Assembly: GCA_002392545.1 (NCBI GenBank)
Contig: DGHF01000075.1
Location: 1 to 10,379, forward strand
Direction: 5' to 3'
Origin: Ruminococcus sp. UBA3855
GTDB taxonomy: Bacteria; Bacillota; Clostridia; Oscillospirales; Ruminococcaceae
Length of the DNA: 10,379 bases
In this document: positions 1 through 5,729 of the stretch, in pieces
How positions within the stretch are numbered: position 1 is the stretch's first letter
How the letters are laid out: each line of letters starts with the position of its first letter
The notes under the pieces: generated by a model
Databases searched by the model: none
Seen by the model: only the letters and a program-made list of their open reading frames with translations
What the model was told of the DNA's origin: nothing
Position numbers and translations under genes: made by a program

Positions 1-55
1 CCTCAATCGGAGCGGATTCTTCCACAACCTCAGCCGGAGTTTCCTCAATCGGAGC
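1..55 (-). repeat. 42-bp-spaced direct repeat in the kinase C-terminal tail
   Basis: The 13-mer cctcaatcggagc occurs at 1-13 and again at 43-55, exactly 42 bp (14 codons) apart. In the minus-strand reading frame this gives two copies of APIE separated by an acidic Pro/Glu/Val segment, so the tail looks like the start of a 14-residue repeat. Only one full period is visible because the gene leaves the window here; copy number is unknown. Confidence 0.6.
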
Positions 56-1600
56 AGTTGTTTCAACAGCCTTTGTTTCAGCAGGTACTTCCTGTGGTGC
101 ATCCTCTCTCATGGAAAGTTTTGGGGTTGAAGTCATAGAATCCTCAGAATGGCTTACATAATGGTATTCATAGCTCTTATATCTATACTTATACTTGTAT
201 TTATAGCTATAATAATGACCGCTTCCCTTTCTGGAAATATTATTCACCACGAAACCAATCACGTTAAGTTCCGACAAGTTCGCATGATTGATAGCGTCCT
301 GCAACTCCTCAAAGGTCGTCTGTCCATACTTGACAACCAGCAACAGACCAGAAAGAATTTTCCCCATTACCAAGGTATCACTCACAACATTTATCGGCGG
401 AGTATCAATGATAATATAATCATACTGCGGTTCTAATTCGTCGAGAATGTCAGAAAATTGCTGAGATGCCAGCATTTCGGAAGGGTTCGGCGGAATCGGA
501 CCAGAGGGCATGACATCCAGATGTTTGTAAACCCCCTTATGAACAGACTCCTCCAAAGGATTCATATGACCGATTGCAGTTGAAAGTCCTTTTTTATTGC
601 TCAATTCAAAAACCTTATGTTGAACAGGCTTTCTCATATCCGCATCTATTAACAGGACTTTGCTTTCCATCTGCGCAAATGCGATTGCAATGTTGCTTGC
701 AGTAGTTGATTTACCCTCACCGGGGTTTGCACTGGAAACAGCCAGAATTTTCCGTGGCATTGTGGAAAATGCAAACATAATATTGGAACGGATGGACTTG
801 TAATTTTCTACAATGTTGAAGTCCATTTTCTCATCAAGAATTGTACGATGTTCAGACTGTACCTTTTTGGAATTTCCATCACTGAAATTGACAATTTCGC
901 CAAAAACCGCCTTTTCATACTTTGTTGTCAGCATTTCAGAACTTCTGACAGAATTATCAAAGAAATCAATCATCAGAACGATAAATGCCGCAAGAATCAG
1001 CCCTGCCATTGCACCAATTAAAGCCATTTTCGGCTTATTCGGGGAAACAGGCTTATAAACAGACTCAGCAACATCAATAACTTCTACTGAACCAGCACCA
1101 ACAATTCGGGTTAAACATTCCTCAGCAGATTCTGCAATCTGGTTGCAGATAGCGGCGGAAATTTCCGGATTTGTGGTATTTGCTGTAATTTTCATAACTT
1201 CCGTCTCATCCACAGAAGACATGGTAATCTTATTCCTGAGAGAACTTAGGGAAATTTTGCCGTCATTCATGGCGAATACACCAGCAAGCTCATCGGTTGT
1301 GTATTCCATTTCCAGCCGTTCCGCCACTTCTCCCATGACATAATTACTTTTCAATACCACAGTATAAGTATCCAGAAGAGAACGTGATGCATTTAACGCA
1401 CTAATATTAATGTCTAAGTCACCAAGGATATTGCCACTATTCCTGACATACATGGAAGTATACGATTGGTATTGATTCGGCATCATGAAATGTGCATAGG
1501 CATAAGCACCTCCACCACCCAGAACTGCCAACAAAATTAACAACCATAGCTTACTCAAAAGTAAGCTGATAATATCTTTAATTGTATAACTATCATTCAT
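1..1600 (-). CDS. Wzz/BY-kinase fusion: polysaccharide chain-length regulator with tyrosine autokinase (3' end outside window)
   Basis: Translated by hand from ATG at 1600-1598 (AAGGA Shine-Dalgarno 7 nt upstream), this frame stays open for 533 codons to the window edge. Order: short cytoplasmic tail; membrane helix about 17-37; extracellular Wzz-type domain; proline-containing stretch YKPVSPNKP (182-190); second helix about 192-213; cytoplasmic P-loop kinase. Kinase motifs are Walker A GEGKSTT (294-300), Walker A' VLLIDADMRKP (315-325) and Walker B IIIDTPP (396-402). A tyrosine cluster with ten Tyr between 463 and 481 is the family's autophosphorylation site. These proteins control export and length of capsular or exopolysaccharide at the membrane. 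Many Firmicutes split the adaptor and kinase into two proteins; here they are fused, as in Wzc. Oddity: after the Tyr cluster, where such kinases usually end, at least 50 more Pro/Glu/Ala/Val-rich acidic residues follow. Family assignment is firm; the polysaccharide is unknown. Confidence 0.95.
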   Translation of the reverse strand, partial: MNDSYTIKDIISLLLSKLWLLILLAVLGGGGAYAYAHFMMPNQYQSYTSMYVRNSGNILGDLDINISALNASRSLLDTYTVVLKSNYVMGEVAERLEMEYTTDELAGVFAMNDGKISLSSLRNKITMSSVDETEVMKITANTTNPEISAAICNQIAESAEECLTRIVGAGSVEVIDVAESVYKPVSPNKPKMALIGAMAGLILAAFIVLMIDFFDNSVRSSEMLTTKYEKAVFGEIVNFSDGNSKKVQSEHRTILDEKMDFNIVENYKSIRSNIMFAFSTMPRKILAVSSANPGEGKSTTASNIAIAFAQMESKVLLIDADMRKPVQHKVFELSNKKGLSTAIGHMNPLEESVHKGVYKHLDVMPSGPIPPNPSEMLASQQFSDILDELEPQYDYIIIDTPPINVVSDTLVMGKILSGLLLVVKYGQTTFEELQDAINHANLSELNVIGFVVNNISRKGSGHYYSYKYKYKYRYKSYEYHYVSHSEDSMTSTPKLSMREDAPQEVPAETKAVETTAPIEETPAEVVEESAPIE

Positions 1601-1639
1601 AAATAATCCTTTTCACACCCTTATCTTTTTGGTGACATT

Positions 1640-1682
1640 CCAGAAAAGCACTGACCCTTTTAAGAGCCAGTGCTTCCTCTGG
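1640..1682 (-). terminator. Intercistronic hairpin between the small peptide gene and the Wzz/kinase gene
   Basis: On the minus strand AAGCACTGGCTCTT and the matching 3' arm ending CAGTGCTT (1646-1675) can form 13-14 pairs, two of them G-U, around a 2-4 nt loop. CCAG/CTGG (1640-1643 and 1679-1682) can extend the stem. The short T run after the inner stem (TGCTTTTC) is modest and partly inside the extended stem, so this may be a leaky terminator or an mRNA-stability or processing hairpin rather than a full stop. Confidence 0.65.
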
Positions 1683-1701
1683 TAAGTTAATAGCAATTGA
1701 A

Positions 1702-1818
1702 TCAGTTGAAGTTGAAGTCAGTAGGCTCCTGCTCATCAGCAGTACAGGAAGTTGTGATAACATCCTCAGCATCAAATGCTACGATTTCGAGTTCTGCTTC
1801 TGTGTATAAATTCTTCAT
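1702..1818 (-). CDS. 38-residue acidic peptide, function unknown
   Basis: ATG at 1818-1816 is preceded by an AGAGGTGG Shine-Dalgarno about 10 nt away; the TGA is at 1704-1702. The peptide starts MKNLYTEAELEIVAFDAED and continues VITTSCTADEQEP, ending in an Asn/Phe-rich tail. It has no signal peptide or membrane segment, is strongly acidic and has one Cys (residue 25). The hydrophobic and acidic half followed by a VITTS-like junction and a variable tail resembles, from memory, short unannotated ORFs seen often in Ruminococcus-type genomes; I cannot verify that here. A leader-plus-core precursor layout is conceivable, but no modifying enzyme is visible in the window. It lies between the secreted repeat protein and the Wzz/kinase, same strand, bounded by a hairpin on each side. 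A good ribosome site and its placement make it a credible gene. Confidence 0.7.
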   Translation of the reverse strand: MKNLYTEAELEIVAFDAEDVITTSCTADEQEPTDFNFN

Positions 1819-1853
1819 CTCACTCACCACCTCTCACAAAACAAACCATCTAT

Positions 1854-1885
1854 GCAAACCGGCTGCCGAAACAGCCGGATTTTGC
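1854..1885 (-). terminator. Intercistronic hairpin after the secreted repeat protein
   Basis: CCGGCTG (1859-1865) and CAGCCGG (1872-1878) form a perfect 7-bp GC-rich stem with a 6-nt loop. Outer arms GCAAA and TTTGC (1854-1858 and 1881-1885) extend it across a 2-nt bulge. It begins 15 nt past the stop codon of the large gene. No free U tract follows on the minus strand, so it is better read as a partial terminator or a 3'-end-protecting hairpin that could favour the upstream message. Confidence 0.6.
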
Positions 1886-1900
1886 CAGCTCTCAACCGAA

Positions 1901-4522
1901 TTACTTAACCAAAACAGGGTCACTGTATTCAGTTACATACTCGGTATCGCTCACCTTAACGGTTACGTAACCAACAACCCAAATACCATTGCCCTTGTCT
2001 GCAATAGTACCACCAGTAGAATTTGTGTCAGTTACGGAAGTTACAATCTTATCAGATGCACCAACACCATCACCCAAAACGAGCTTGGAAGCAGCATTGT
2101 CCGCATTGACTTCACCGTTTCTGCTGAAGATAATACCAATCTTGTCAACATTATACTCACCTGTTACAGCAGTAGCATCAACTCTGTGTGTAGAGCCCCC
2201 AACCAAAGAGCTGCCAACACTTACATGGAGATTTGCACGAACAGCAGATTCATGGCTGTTTACGAAGCAGGGTTCAGTATAAGTAGTAGTACGTTTACCG
2301 CTTGCATCCTCTGTGATGATGTAGCTTACAAACCAGATACCCTTTCCAGCATCACCGATTGTAGCAATGCAGGAAGTAATTGTTCCCTCAGTCTTCCTTG
2401 CAACTGTATTACTGGTTGACCCGCCTTCAGAAGGCAAAACCAGACTATCCTTTGCATTTGCTTCTGTCAAAACACCGTCTCTGTTGAAGATGATACCAGA
2501 TTCAATTGCTGTTTCCTTATTAGTTCTGGAAACAACAGCGAAGCGGTAAGAATCTCTGCCGAGAGCGTTTTTACCATTTTCCGTAACAGCCATATGCATA
2601 GCAACGCCTTCTGTTTGTACATCACTATAAACATATTCCGGCTCACTATACTTGGTATATTCCTTGCCGTCTATCTTAACAACCGCATAACCAACATACC
2701 AGATACCATTACCAGCATCAGAAACGCTCAAAGCATAACTTGAACCAGCAACACTAGTATCCTTATCGTAAGAAGAACCAACTACCAAAGAGTTAATAAC
2801 ATTCTGCTTAATCTTCTCATTGGCATTCTCACCGTCCTCAACCAAAACGTTGCTTACTGTACCAGACTTGTCATAGATAACACCAGTCTTGACAATCTCG
2901 TAGTCACCAGCATCAGCAGTTACATTCAACTTGAACTTCACATCATTGACAGCACTCGCATCTGCTGACACGGAAACAGCATCCAACGGAGTGGAAGCAG
3001 CCCAGTAAATCGGGTCAGAGTAGTTAGTAACCTTAGCAATTTCCTGCCCACCAGCATCCTTCAGGACAACTGTAGTATAACCAACAGCCCAAACACCATT
3101 GCCAGTATCCACAATACCAACAGAGCATGTATTCTTCCCTTTGCCATTATGAATGAAATCAGAATCAACTGTCAACTTTTCCTTTGCATCTGCTTCGCTA
3201 GTGATGACACCATCTCTATCAAAAACGAAACCAGTCTCACTCAGTTCGTAGAAATCATTCTCAATAGAAGAACTGGTAAGCATAATTACCTTCTGGTCAT
3301 TTGTTGTATCCTGAGTAGCAGTGAATCCAGTTGTAATCTTACTCTTGACATGCTCCTCAGAGAAAATGAACTGAGGCTCGCCATACTTGATAACTGCCTG
3401 TGACTCATCGCCACTACCATTATCAACAACAATGTAAGGTCTTACCCACAAACCATAGCCATTCTCTGCAACTGTACCGGAAAGAGTAGTTGCGTTCCTC
3501 TTCTTTGCATTGAGAAGGTTGGATTCATTATCCAAAGTCAAGTATGTTTCAGCTGTAGAAACCGTTGTCTGGTTGTCTCTGTCAACCAGAATACCAATGC
3601 GGAATACGGAATAATCGCCGACTTCTGCACTAGCAGACAGCTTAAACTTCTGTGTATTAGCAACTTCCTGATAATCAACCTCAGAAAGTTTAATACTATT
3701 CAAAATCTCTTCTGCACTAGCCTCACCGTCAATCGGCTTAAACTCTCTCTTCTCGGAAGTAGCATAATCACGGGCAGTAGAAACTCTGTAACCATGAATA
3801 ACTGCACTTTCAGGAATCAAGCCATCAGAAATTTTGCATTCCCTGTTGTAAATCCACACATCAGTGATAGTGCTGTATTTCTTAACGAAGCTAGTGAAAT
3901 TAGCAGCAGTCAGCCCATCAACATCAGCCTGTGCAACCGCTTTCGGAACTGCAAGTGCTCTCTCTGCAAGAGTAGTACCATCAAGAGTATACTCAGTGTA
4001 AAGAGAAGCAAGACCATCAGATGTTGTCACCTTTGTTTTATGAGCATCCTGCACCTCAAATTTTACAAGCTCCTCAACATTTTCAGAAACTTTAATTTCC
4101 TTGCAAGCTGCACAAATACCGACGAACTTAGAAGGAATATATCCTTCTGTTACCTTAGTGCACCCAGCAAAAGCGTTCGCACCGATATACTCGATTGTCT
4201 CCGGAATGGTAATCTTTGTCAGATTTCCGTATGTGCTCGCATCAGCAAAAGCACCCTTTGCAATTCTTGTTACAGGTGTTCCATCGAAATCGCTGGGAAT
4301 CTCGATTTCAGTATCATCACCCTCATAACCAGTGATTTCCGCATAACTGCCATAATCGCTGTATTCGAAACCTGTCTCGAAGTCACTGACACGACTTGCC
4401 GCTGAAGCCTCAACAGATGGAGCAAAAAGGCTCTCTGTATCCATTGCGGCAGCCACCGGCGTTGCGCTCGCCAAAAGTGCCACAGCCATGAGGAAACCTA
4501 GTGTTCTTTTCCATTTGTACAT
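1901..4522 (-). CDS. Secreted BspA-like LRR protein with five tandem ~120-residue repeats
   Basis: The start is taken at 4522 (MYKWKRTLG), preceded by AAGGGTGAAAAG; an in-frame ATG 11 codons upstream lacks a comparable ribosome site. Product 873 residues. Residues 1-26 form a classic signal peptide (KWKR, hydrophobic core, cleavage near PVAAA). Residues about 70-150 hold a short BspA/LRR_5-type region (TRIAKGAF, LTKITIPETIEYIGANAF, then a degenerate unit). From about 271 to the end come five divergent repeats. Each has a G-[IVF]-[IVL]-x-[DNS]-[RK] strand (GILVDRD, GFVFDRDG, GVIYDKSG, GIIFNRDG, GIIFSRNG) and, about 45 residues later, a G-[NKY]-G-[IVL]-W strand (GNGVWAVGY, GNGIWYVGY, GKGIWFVSY, GNGIWVVGY), closing with YxEP or YSDP. 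There is no LPXTG, S-layer or dockerin motif, so the mode of attachment is unknown. LRR_5 proteins in gut anaerobes are often adhesins; that role here is inference. Confidence 0.9.
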   Translation of the reverse strand: MYKWKRTLGFLMAVALLASATPVAAAMDTESLFAPSVEASAASRVSDFETGFEYSDYGSYAEITGYEGDDTEIEIPSDFDGTPVTRIAKGAFADASTYGNLTKITIPETIEYIGANAFAGCTKVTEGYIPSKFVGICAACKEIKVSENVEELVKFEVQDAHKTKVTTSDGLASLYTEYTLDGTTLAERALAVPKAVAQADVDGLTAANFTSFVKKYSTITDVWIYNRECKISDGLIPESAVIHGYRVSTARDYATSEKREFKPIDGEASAEEILNSIKLSEVDYQEVANTQKFKLSASAEVGDYSVFRIGILVDRDNQTTVSTAETYLTLDNESNLLNAKKRNATTLSGTVAENGYGLWVRPYIVVDNGSGDESQAVIKYGEPQFIFSEEHVKSKITTGFTATQDTTNDQKVIMLTSSSIENDFYELSETGFVFDRDGVITSEADAKEKLTVDSDFIHNGKGKNTCSVGIVDTGNGVWAVGYTTVVLKDAGGQEIAKVTNYSDPIYWAASTPLDAVSVSADASAVNDVKFKLNVTADAGDYEIVKTGVIYDKSGTVSNVLVEDGENANEKIKQNVINSLVVGSSYDKDTSVAGSSYALSVSDAGNGIWYVGYAVVKIDGKEYTKYSEPEYVYSDVQTEGVAMHMAVTENGKNALGRDSYRFAVVSRTNKETAIESGIIFNRDGVLTEANAKDSLVLPSEGGSTSNTVARKTEGTITSCIATIGDAGKGIWFVSYIITEDASGKRTTTYTEPCFVNSHESAVRANLHVSVGSSLVGGSTHRVDATAVTGEYNVDKIGIIFSRNGEVNADNAASKLVLGDGVGASDKIVTSVTDTNSTGGTIADKGNGIWVVGYVTVKVSDTEYVTEYSDPVLVK
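1904..3712 (-). repeat. Five tandem protein repeats of about 115-125 residues
   Basis: Approximate units on the 873-residue numbering are 271-392, 393-510, 511-635, 636-759 and 760-873. Each pairs a G-hydrophobic-D/N/S-R/K turn with a downstream G-x-G-[IVL]-W aromatic strand and a terminal Y-[ST]-[ED]-P-type motif (YGEP, YSDP, YSEP, YTEP, YSDP). The first copy is the most divergent (GYGLWVRPY). The pattern suggests an Ig-like or other beta-sandwich module, but I do not recognise a named family. Confidence 0.8.
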
Positions 4523-4572
4523 TTTCTTTTCACCCTTTCCACTGTCTTTTTGCAAACTGTTTTAAGTATCGC

Positions 4573-4579
4573 AACGACA
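4573..4579 (-). promoter_or_regulatory. Possible 0A-like box in the 5' UTR of the repeat-protein gene
   Basis: The minus strand reads TGTCGTT here, in the context TTGTCGTTG, about 20 nt downstream of the predicted start of transcription. It matches the Spo0A box TGTCGAA at five of seven positions and resembles the TGTCGTA copies upstream of the Spo0A_C gene. A single 5/7 heptamer is weak evidence on its own. Confidence 0.25.
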
Positions 4580-4604
4580 AGTAGTAAAAATTTATCGTGC
4601 TTAT

Positions 4605-4633
4605 ATTATAGCACAATTGCCCTCAAATGTCAA
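4605..4633 (-). promoter_or_regulatory. Perfect sigma-A promoter for the secreted repeat protein
   Basis: On the minus strand TTGACA (4633-4628) and TATAAT (4610-4605) are separated by exactly 17 nt, an ideal housekeeping promoter. Transcription should start near 4598, giving a 5' UTR of about 75 nt. The -10 is bracketed by a GTGCT/AGCAC dyad (4597-4601 and 4610-4614), which may be an operator. It lies about 100 bp downstream of the Spo0A_C gene. Confidence 0.9.
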
Positions 4634-4717
4634 GCCCTTTTTTCAGATTTTTTGGAATTTCAAGATTCATCGGCAATTTTCACAATTATTCCCACAAAAA
4701 AGTAGAGAAATAAACAT

Positions 4718-4742
4718 ATAGAAAATGGTAATTACTTTCTAT
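4718..4742 (-). terminator. Weak hairpin over the stop codon of the Spo0A_C gene
   Basis: ATAGAAA and TTTCTAT (4718-4724 and 4736-4742) can pair as a 7-bp AT-rich stem with an 11-nt loop containing GTAATTAC, straddling the stop codon at 4734-4732. No U tract follows. No good terminator is visible between this gene and the strong downstream promoter, so read-through is possible. Confidence 0.25.
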
Positions 4743-5334
4743 TGATTTCTTCTGAAAAGTATTCTCTCCTGATGGAATCCGCCGCCAGTGAAATCACTTC
4801 CGAACAATAAGGCTTGGTAATTTTGTAGTAGAACATATCCTGAATCTGGTCAGGAGAATTGTCATAAGCCTTTTCGATGGCTTTCCGGATACAGCGTTCC
4901 ACACCGCATTTGGAGATATTTCTTCTTTTTGCAATGTCAGTATAAAGCATTTCAGTGTTGCAGATATACTCCGTATTGTAAACAGCCAGACAAATGGCAA
5001 TCACAAGCAGGTGATACCCCTTCAGATTAGCAGGGACTCCCATTTTCCTTACAAAATTCACAGCAGCAATTTCAATCTGCTTGGATTCACTTCTGGTCAC
5101 TACCATCAGAATCATATCTGTCAGCACATCCACGCCATAGGAGACAGGAATAATATAGTGTTGTCCAATCATTGTCACAGAATATTTCTTTGTACTCAGT
5201 TCAAAGGTATAATCCGAAATTCTCAAAATTGTGGAAGATTCCATTTCTGTATGGATATTTCTTTTACTCAACCGTTCCATTATTTGTGTTGCAAGTTCAT
5301 TCACAGAATCATTTTGTTTAGGAATTCGTGGCAT
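4732..5334 (-). CDS. Stand-alone Spo0A C-terminal-domain DNA-binding protein
   Basis: Product 200 residues, start ATG at 5334 with GGAGAG 6 nt upstream. Residues about 90-192 align by eye with the Spo0A effector domain: MGVPANLKGYHLL (98-110) matches IGVPAHIKGYLYL, EMLYTDIAKRRN (128-139) matches KVLYPDIAKKFN, and GVERCIRKAIEKAY (144-157) matches RVERAIRHAIEVAW, which holds the recognition helix. The Glu-Arg of VER is kept, but the Arg just before it in Spo0A is Gly here. There is no CheY-like receiver domain. The N-terminal ~90 residues are a different alpha/beta segment (TFELSTKKYSVTMIGQHYIIPVSYGVDVLTDMI) that I do not recognise, so the phosphorelay input seems to be missing or replaced. Likely a transcription factor. 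It lies just upstream of the surface-protein and exopolysaccharide genes on the same strand and divergent from the nitrogen genes, so either could be a target. Remote alternative: a decoy or degenerate sporulation relic, though the frame is intact. Confidence 0.88.
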   Translation of the reverse strand: MPRIPKQNDSVNELATQIMERLSKRNIHTEMESSTILRISDYTFELSTKKYSVTMIGQHYIIPVSYGVDVLTDMILMVVTRSESKQIEIAAVNFVRKMGVPANLKGYHLLVIAICLAVYNTEYICNTEMLYTDIAKRRNISKCGVERCIRKAIEKAYDNSPDQIQDMFYYKITKPYCSEVISLAADSIRREYFSEEINRK

Positions 5335-5361
5335 AAATTACTCTCCAATCTTCGAAATTTC

Positions 5362-5385
5362 GGAATACAAATTCTCCTGTATTCC
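5362..5385 (-). promoter_or_regulatory. 5'-terminal hairpin of the Spo0A_C mRNA
   Basis: On the minus strand GGAATACA and TGTATTCC form a perfect 8-bp stem with loop GGAGAATT (5385 to 5362). If the -10 at 5397-5392 is used, transcription starts near 5385, so the hairpin would sit at the very 5' end of the mRNA. This may be a stabilising 5' hairpin. The loop carries a GGAG, but the Shine-Dalgarno that sets the start is downstream at 5346-5341. A 10-bp palindrome CGAAATTTCG (5353-5362) abuts it. Confidence 0.45.
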
Positions 5386-5391
5386 TATTTC

Positions 5392-5397
5392 ATTTTA
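5392..5397 (-). promoter_or_regulatory. Probable -10 of the Spo0A_C gene, with poor -35
   Basis: Minus strand TAAAAT (5/6 match to TATAAT, in GCTAAAATG) lies 58 bp upstream of the start codon. No good -35 sits at 16-18 nt, in contrast to the perfect -35 boxes of the other promoters here. A promoter weak at -35 with 0A-like boxes about 35-45 bp upstream of the -10 fits activator dependence. Inferred. Confidence 0.4.
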
Positions 5398-5430
5398 GCA
5401 AAGAAACCAAAGAGGTGAAATGAAAAATAA

Positions 5431-5479
5431 TGTCGTATTTTGTCGTAAAATTTGTTTCTTCCATTTTTATCCTTCGACA
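5431..5479. promoter_or_regulatory. Cluster of 0A-box-like sites in the divergent intergenic region
   Basis: TGTCGTA occurs twice as a direct repeat (5431-5437 and 5441-5447), start to start 10 bp, one helical turn with a 3-bp gap. A perfect inverted 0A core TTCGACA (TGTCGAA on the minus strand) sits at 5473-5479, in the context TTTGTCGAA. The known Spo0A target is TGTCGAA, and tandem boxes at 10-bp spacing are the arrangement known for Spo0A dimers. The cluster is 34-87 bp upstream of the Spo0A_C gene's -10 and 126-174 bp upstream of the glutamine synthetase -35, so autoregulation is the closer reading. Confidence 0.55.
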
Positions 5480-5604
5480 AATTTCGCCCGTCTGGCTTGA
5501 CAATATCGCACCGCTGAAAAAACAAAAGTTTTGACAGCTAAAAAGAATTTTTTTTCAGAAAAAACAGCAAAAATATTTTCTGGCTTCGGAAATCTGAAAA
5601 ATTC

Positions 5605-5633
5605 TTGACAAAAATTCAGATTTGGGGTATAAT
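5605..5633 (+). promoter_or_regulatory. Perfect sigma-A promoter of glutamine synthetase
   Basis: TTGACA (5605-5610) and TATAAT (5628-5633) are separated by exactly 17 nt. The start should be near 5640, giving a leader of about 134 nt. TCTGAA and TTCAGA (5593-5598, 5615-5620) flank the -35 as a loose dyad. With such a strong promoter, control probably comes after initiation, at the leader terminator. Confidence 0.92.
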
Positions 5634-5647
5634 GCAACTAACAGAAA

Positions 5648-5661
5648 CAGCAAAGGTGCTG
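5648..5661 (+). promoter_or_regulatory. Hexaloop hairpin (antiterminator candidate) in the GS leader
   Basis: CAGC-AAAGGT-GCTG forms a 4-bp stem with a six-base loop, starting about 8 nt after the predicted transcription start. The loop is identical to that in the glutamate synthase leader, while the stem sequence differs and stays paired. It uses bases 5653-5661, the 5' arm of the terminator below, so both cannot form. A at loop position 1 and G at position 4 agree with the known ANTAR-protein hexaloop signature. Confidence 0.6.
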
Positions 5662-5692
5662 CGACCGGTATGGGGTTGCAGTGCCTTTTTTT
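5653..5692 (+). terminator. Intrinsic terminator (attenuator) in the GS leader
   Basis: AAGGTGCTGCGACC (5653-5666) pairs throughout with GGTTGCAGTGCCTT (5674-5687): 14 bp including three G-U, loop of 7 nt, followed by U residues through 5692. It lies inside the leader, about 80 nt ahead of the start codon, so it would cut transcription before glutamine synthetase unless it is prevented from forming. Confidence 0.85.
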
Positions 5693-5729
5693 ATAGTACA
5701 AATTCCTGTACAATGAAGTATAACGGAAA

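Noticed and set aside
1593..1775. A 60-codon minus-strand ORF overlapping the small peptide gene
   Set aside because: It has no ribosome site, runs through the hairpin at 1640-1682 and overlaps the better-supported 38-codon frame.
1697..2419. A 240-codon plus-strand ORF
   Set aside because: It is antisense to the secreted repeat protein, rich in Ser/Thr/Asn as expected from the opposite strand, and has no promoter or ribosome site. The 203-codon ORF at 3794-4405 is rejected for the same reason.
5420..5500. A 26-codon plus-strand ORF preceded by AGAGGTG
   Set aside because: The purine-rich motif is only 2 nt from the ATG, no promoter points into it, composition is that of the AT-rich spacer, and it overlaps the 0A-like sites.
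5593..5620. TCTGAA/TTCAGA dyad around the GS -35 as an operator
   Set aside because: Arms are only 6 bp with a long gap, the region is rich in AT and in CAGAAA-like words, and the glutamate synthase promoter has no equivalent.
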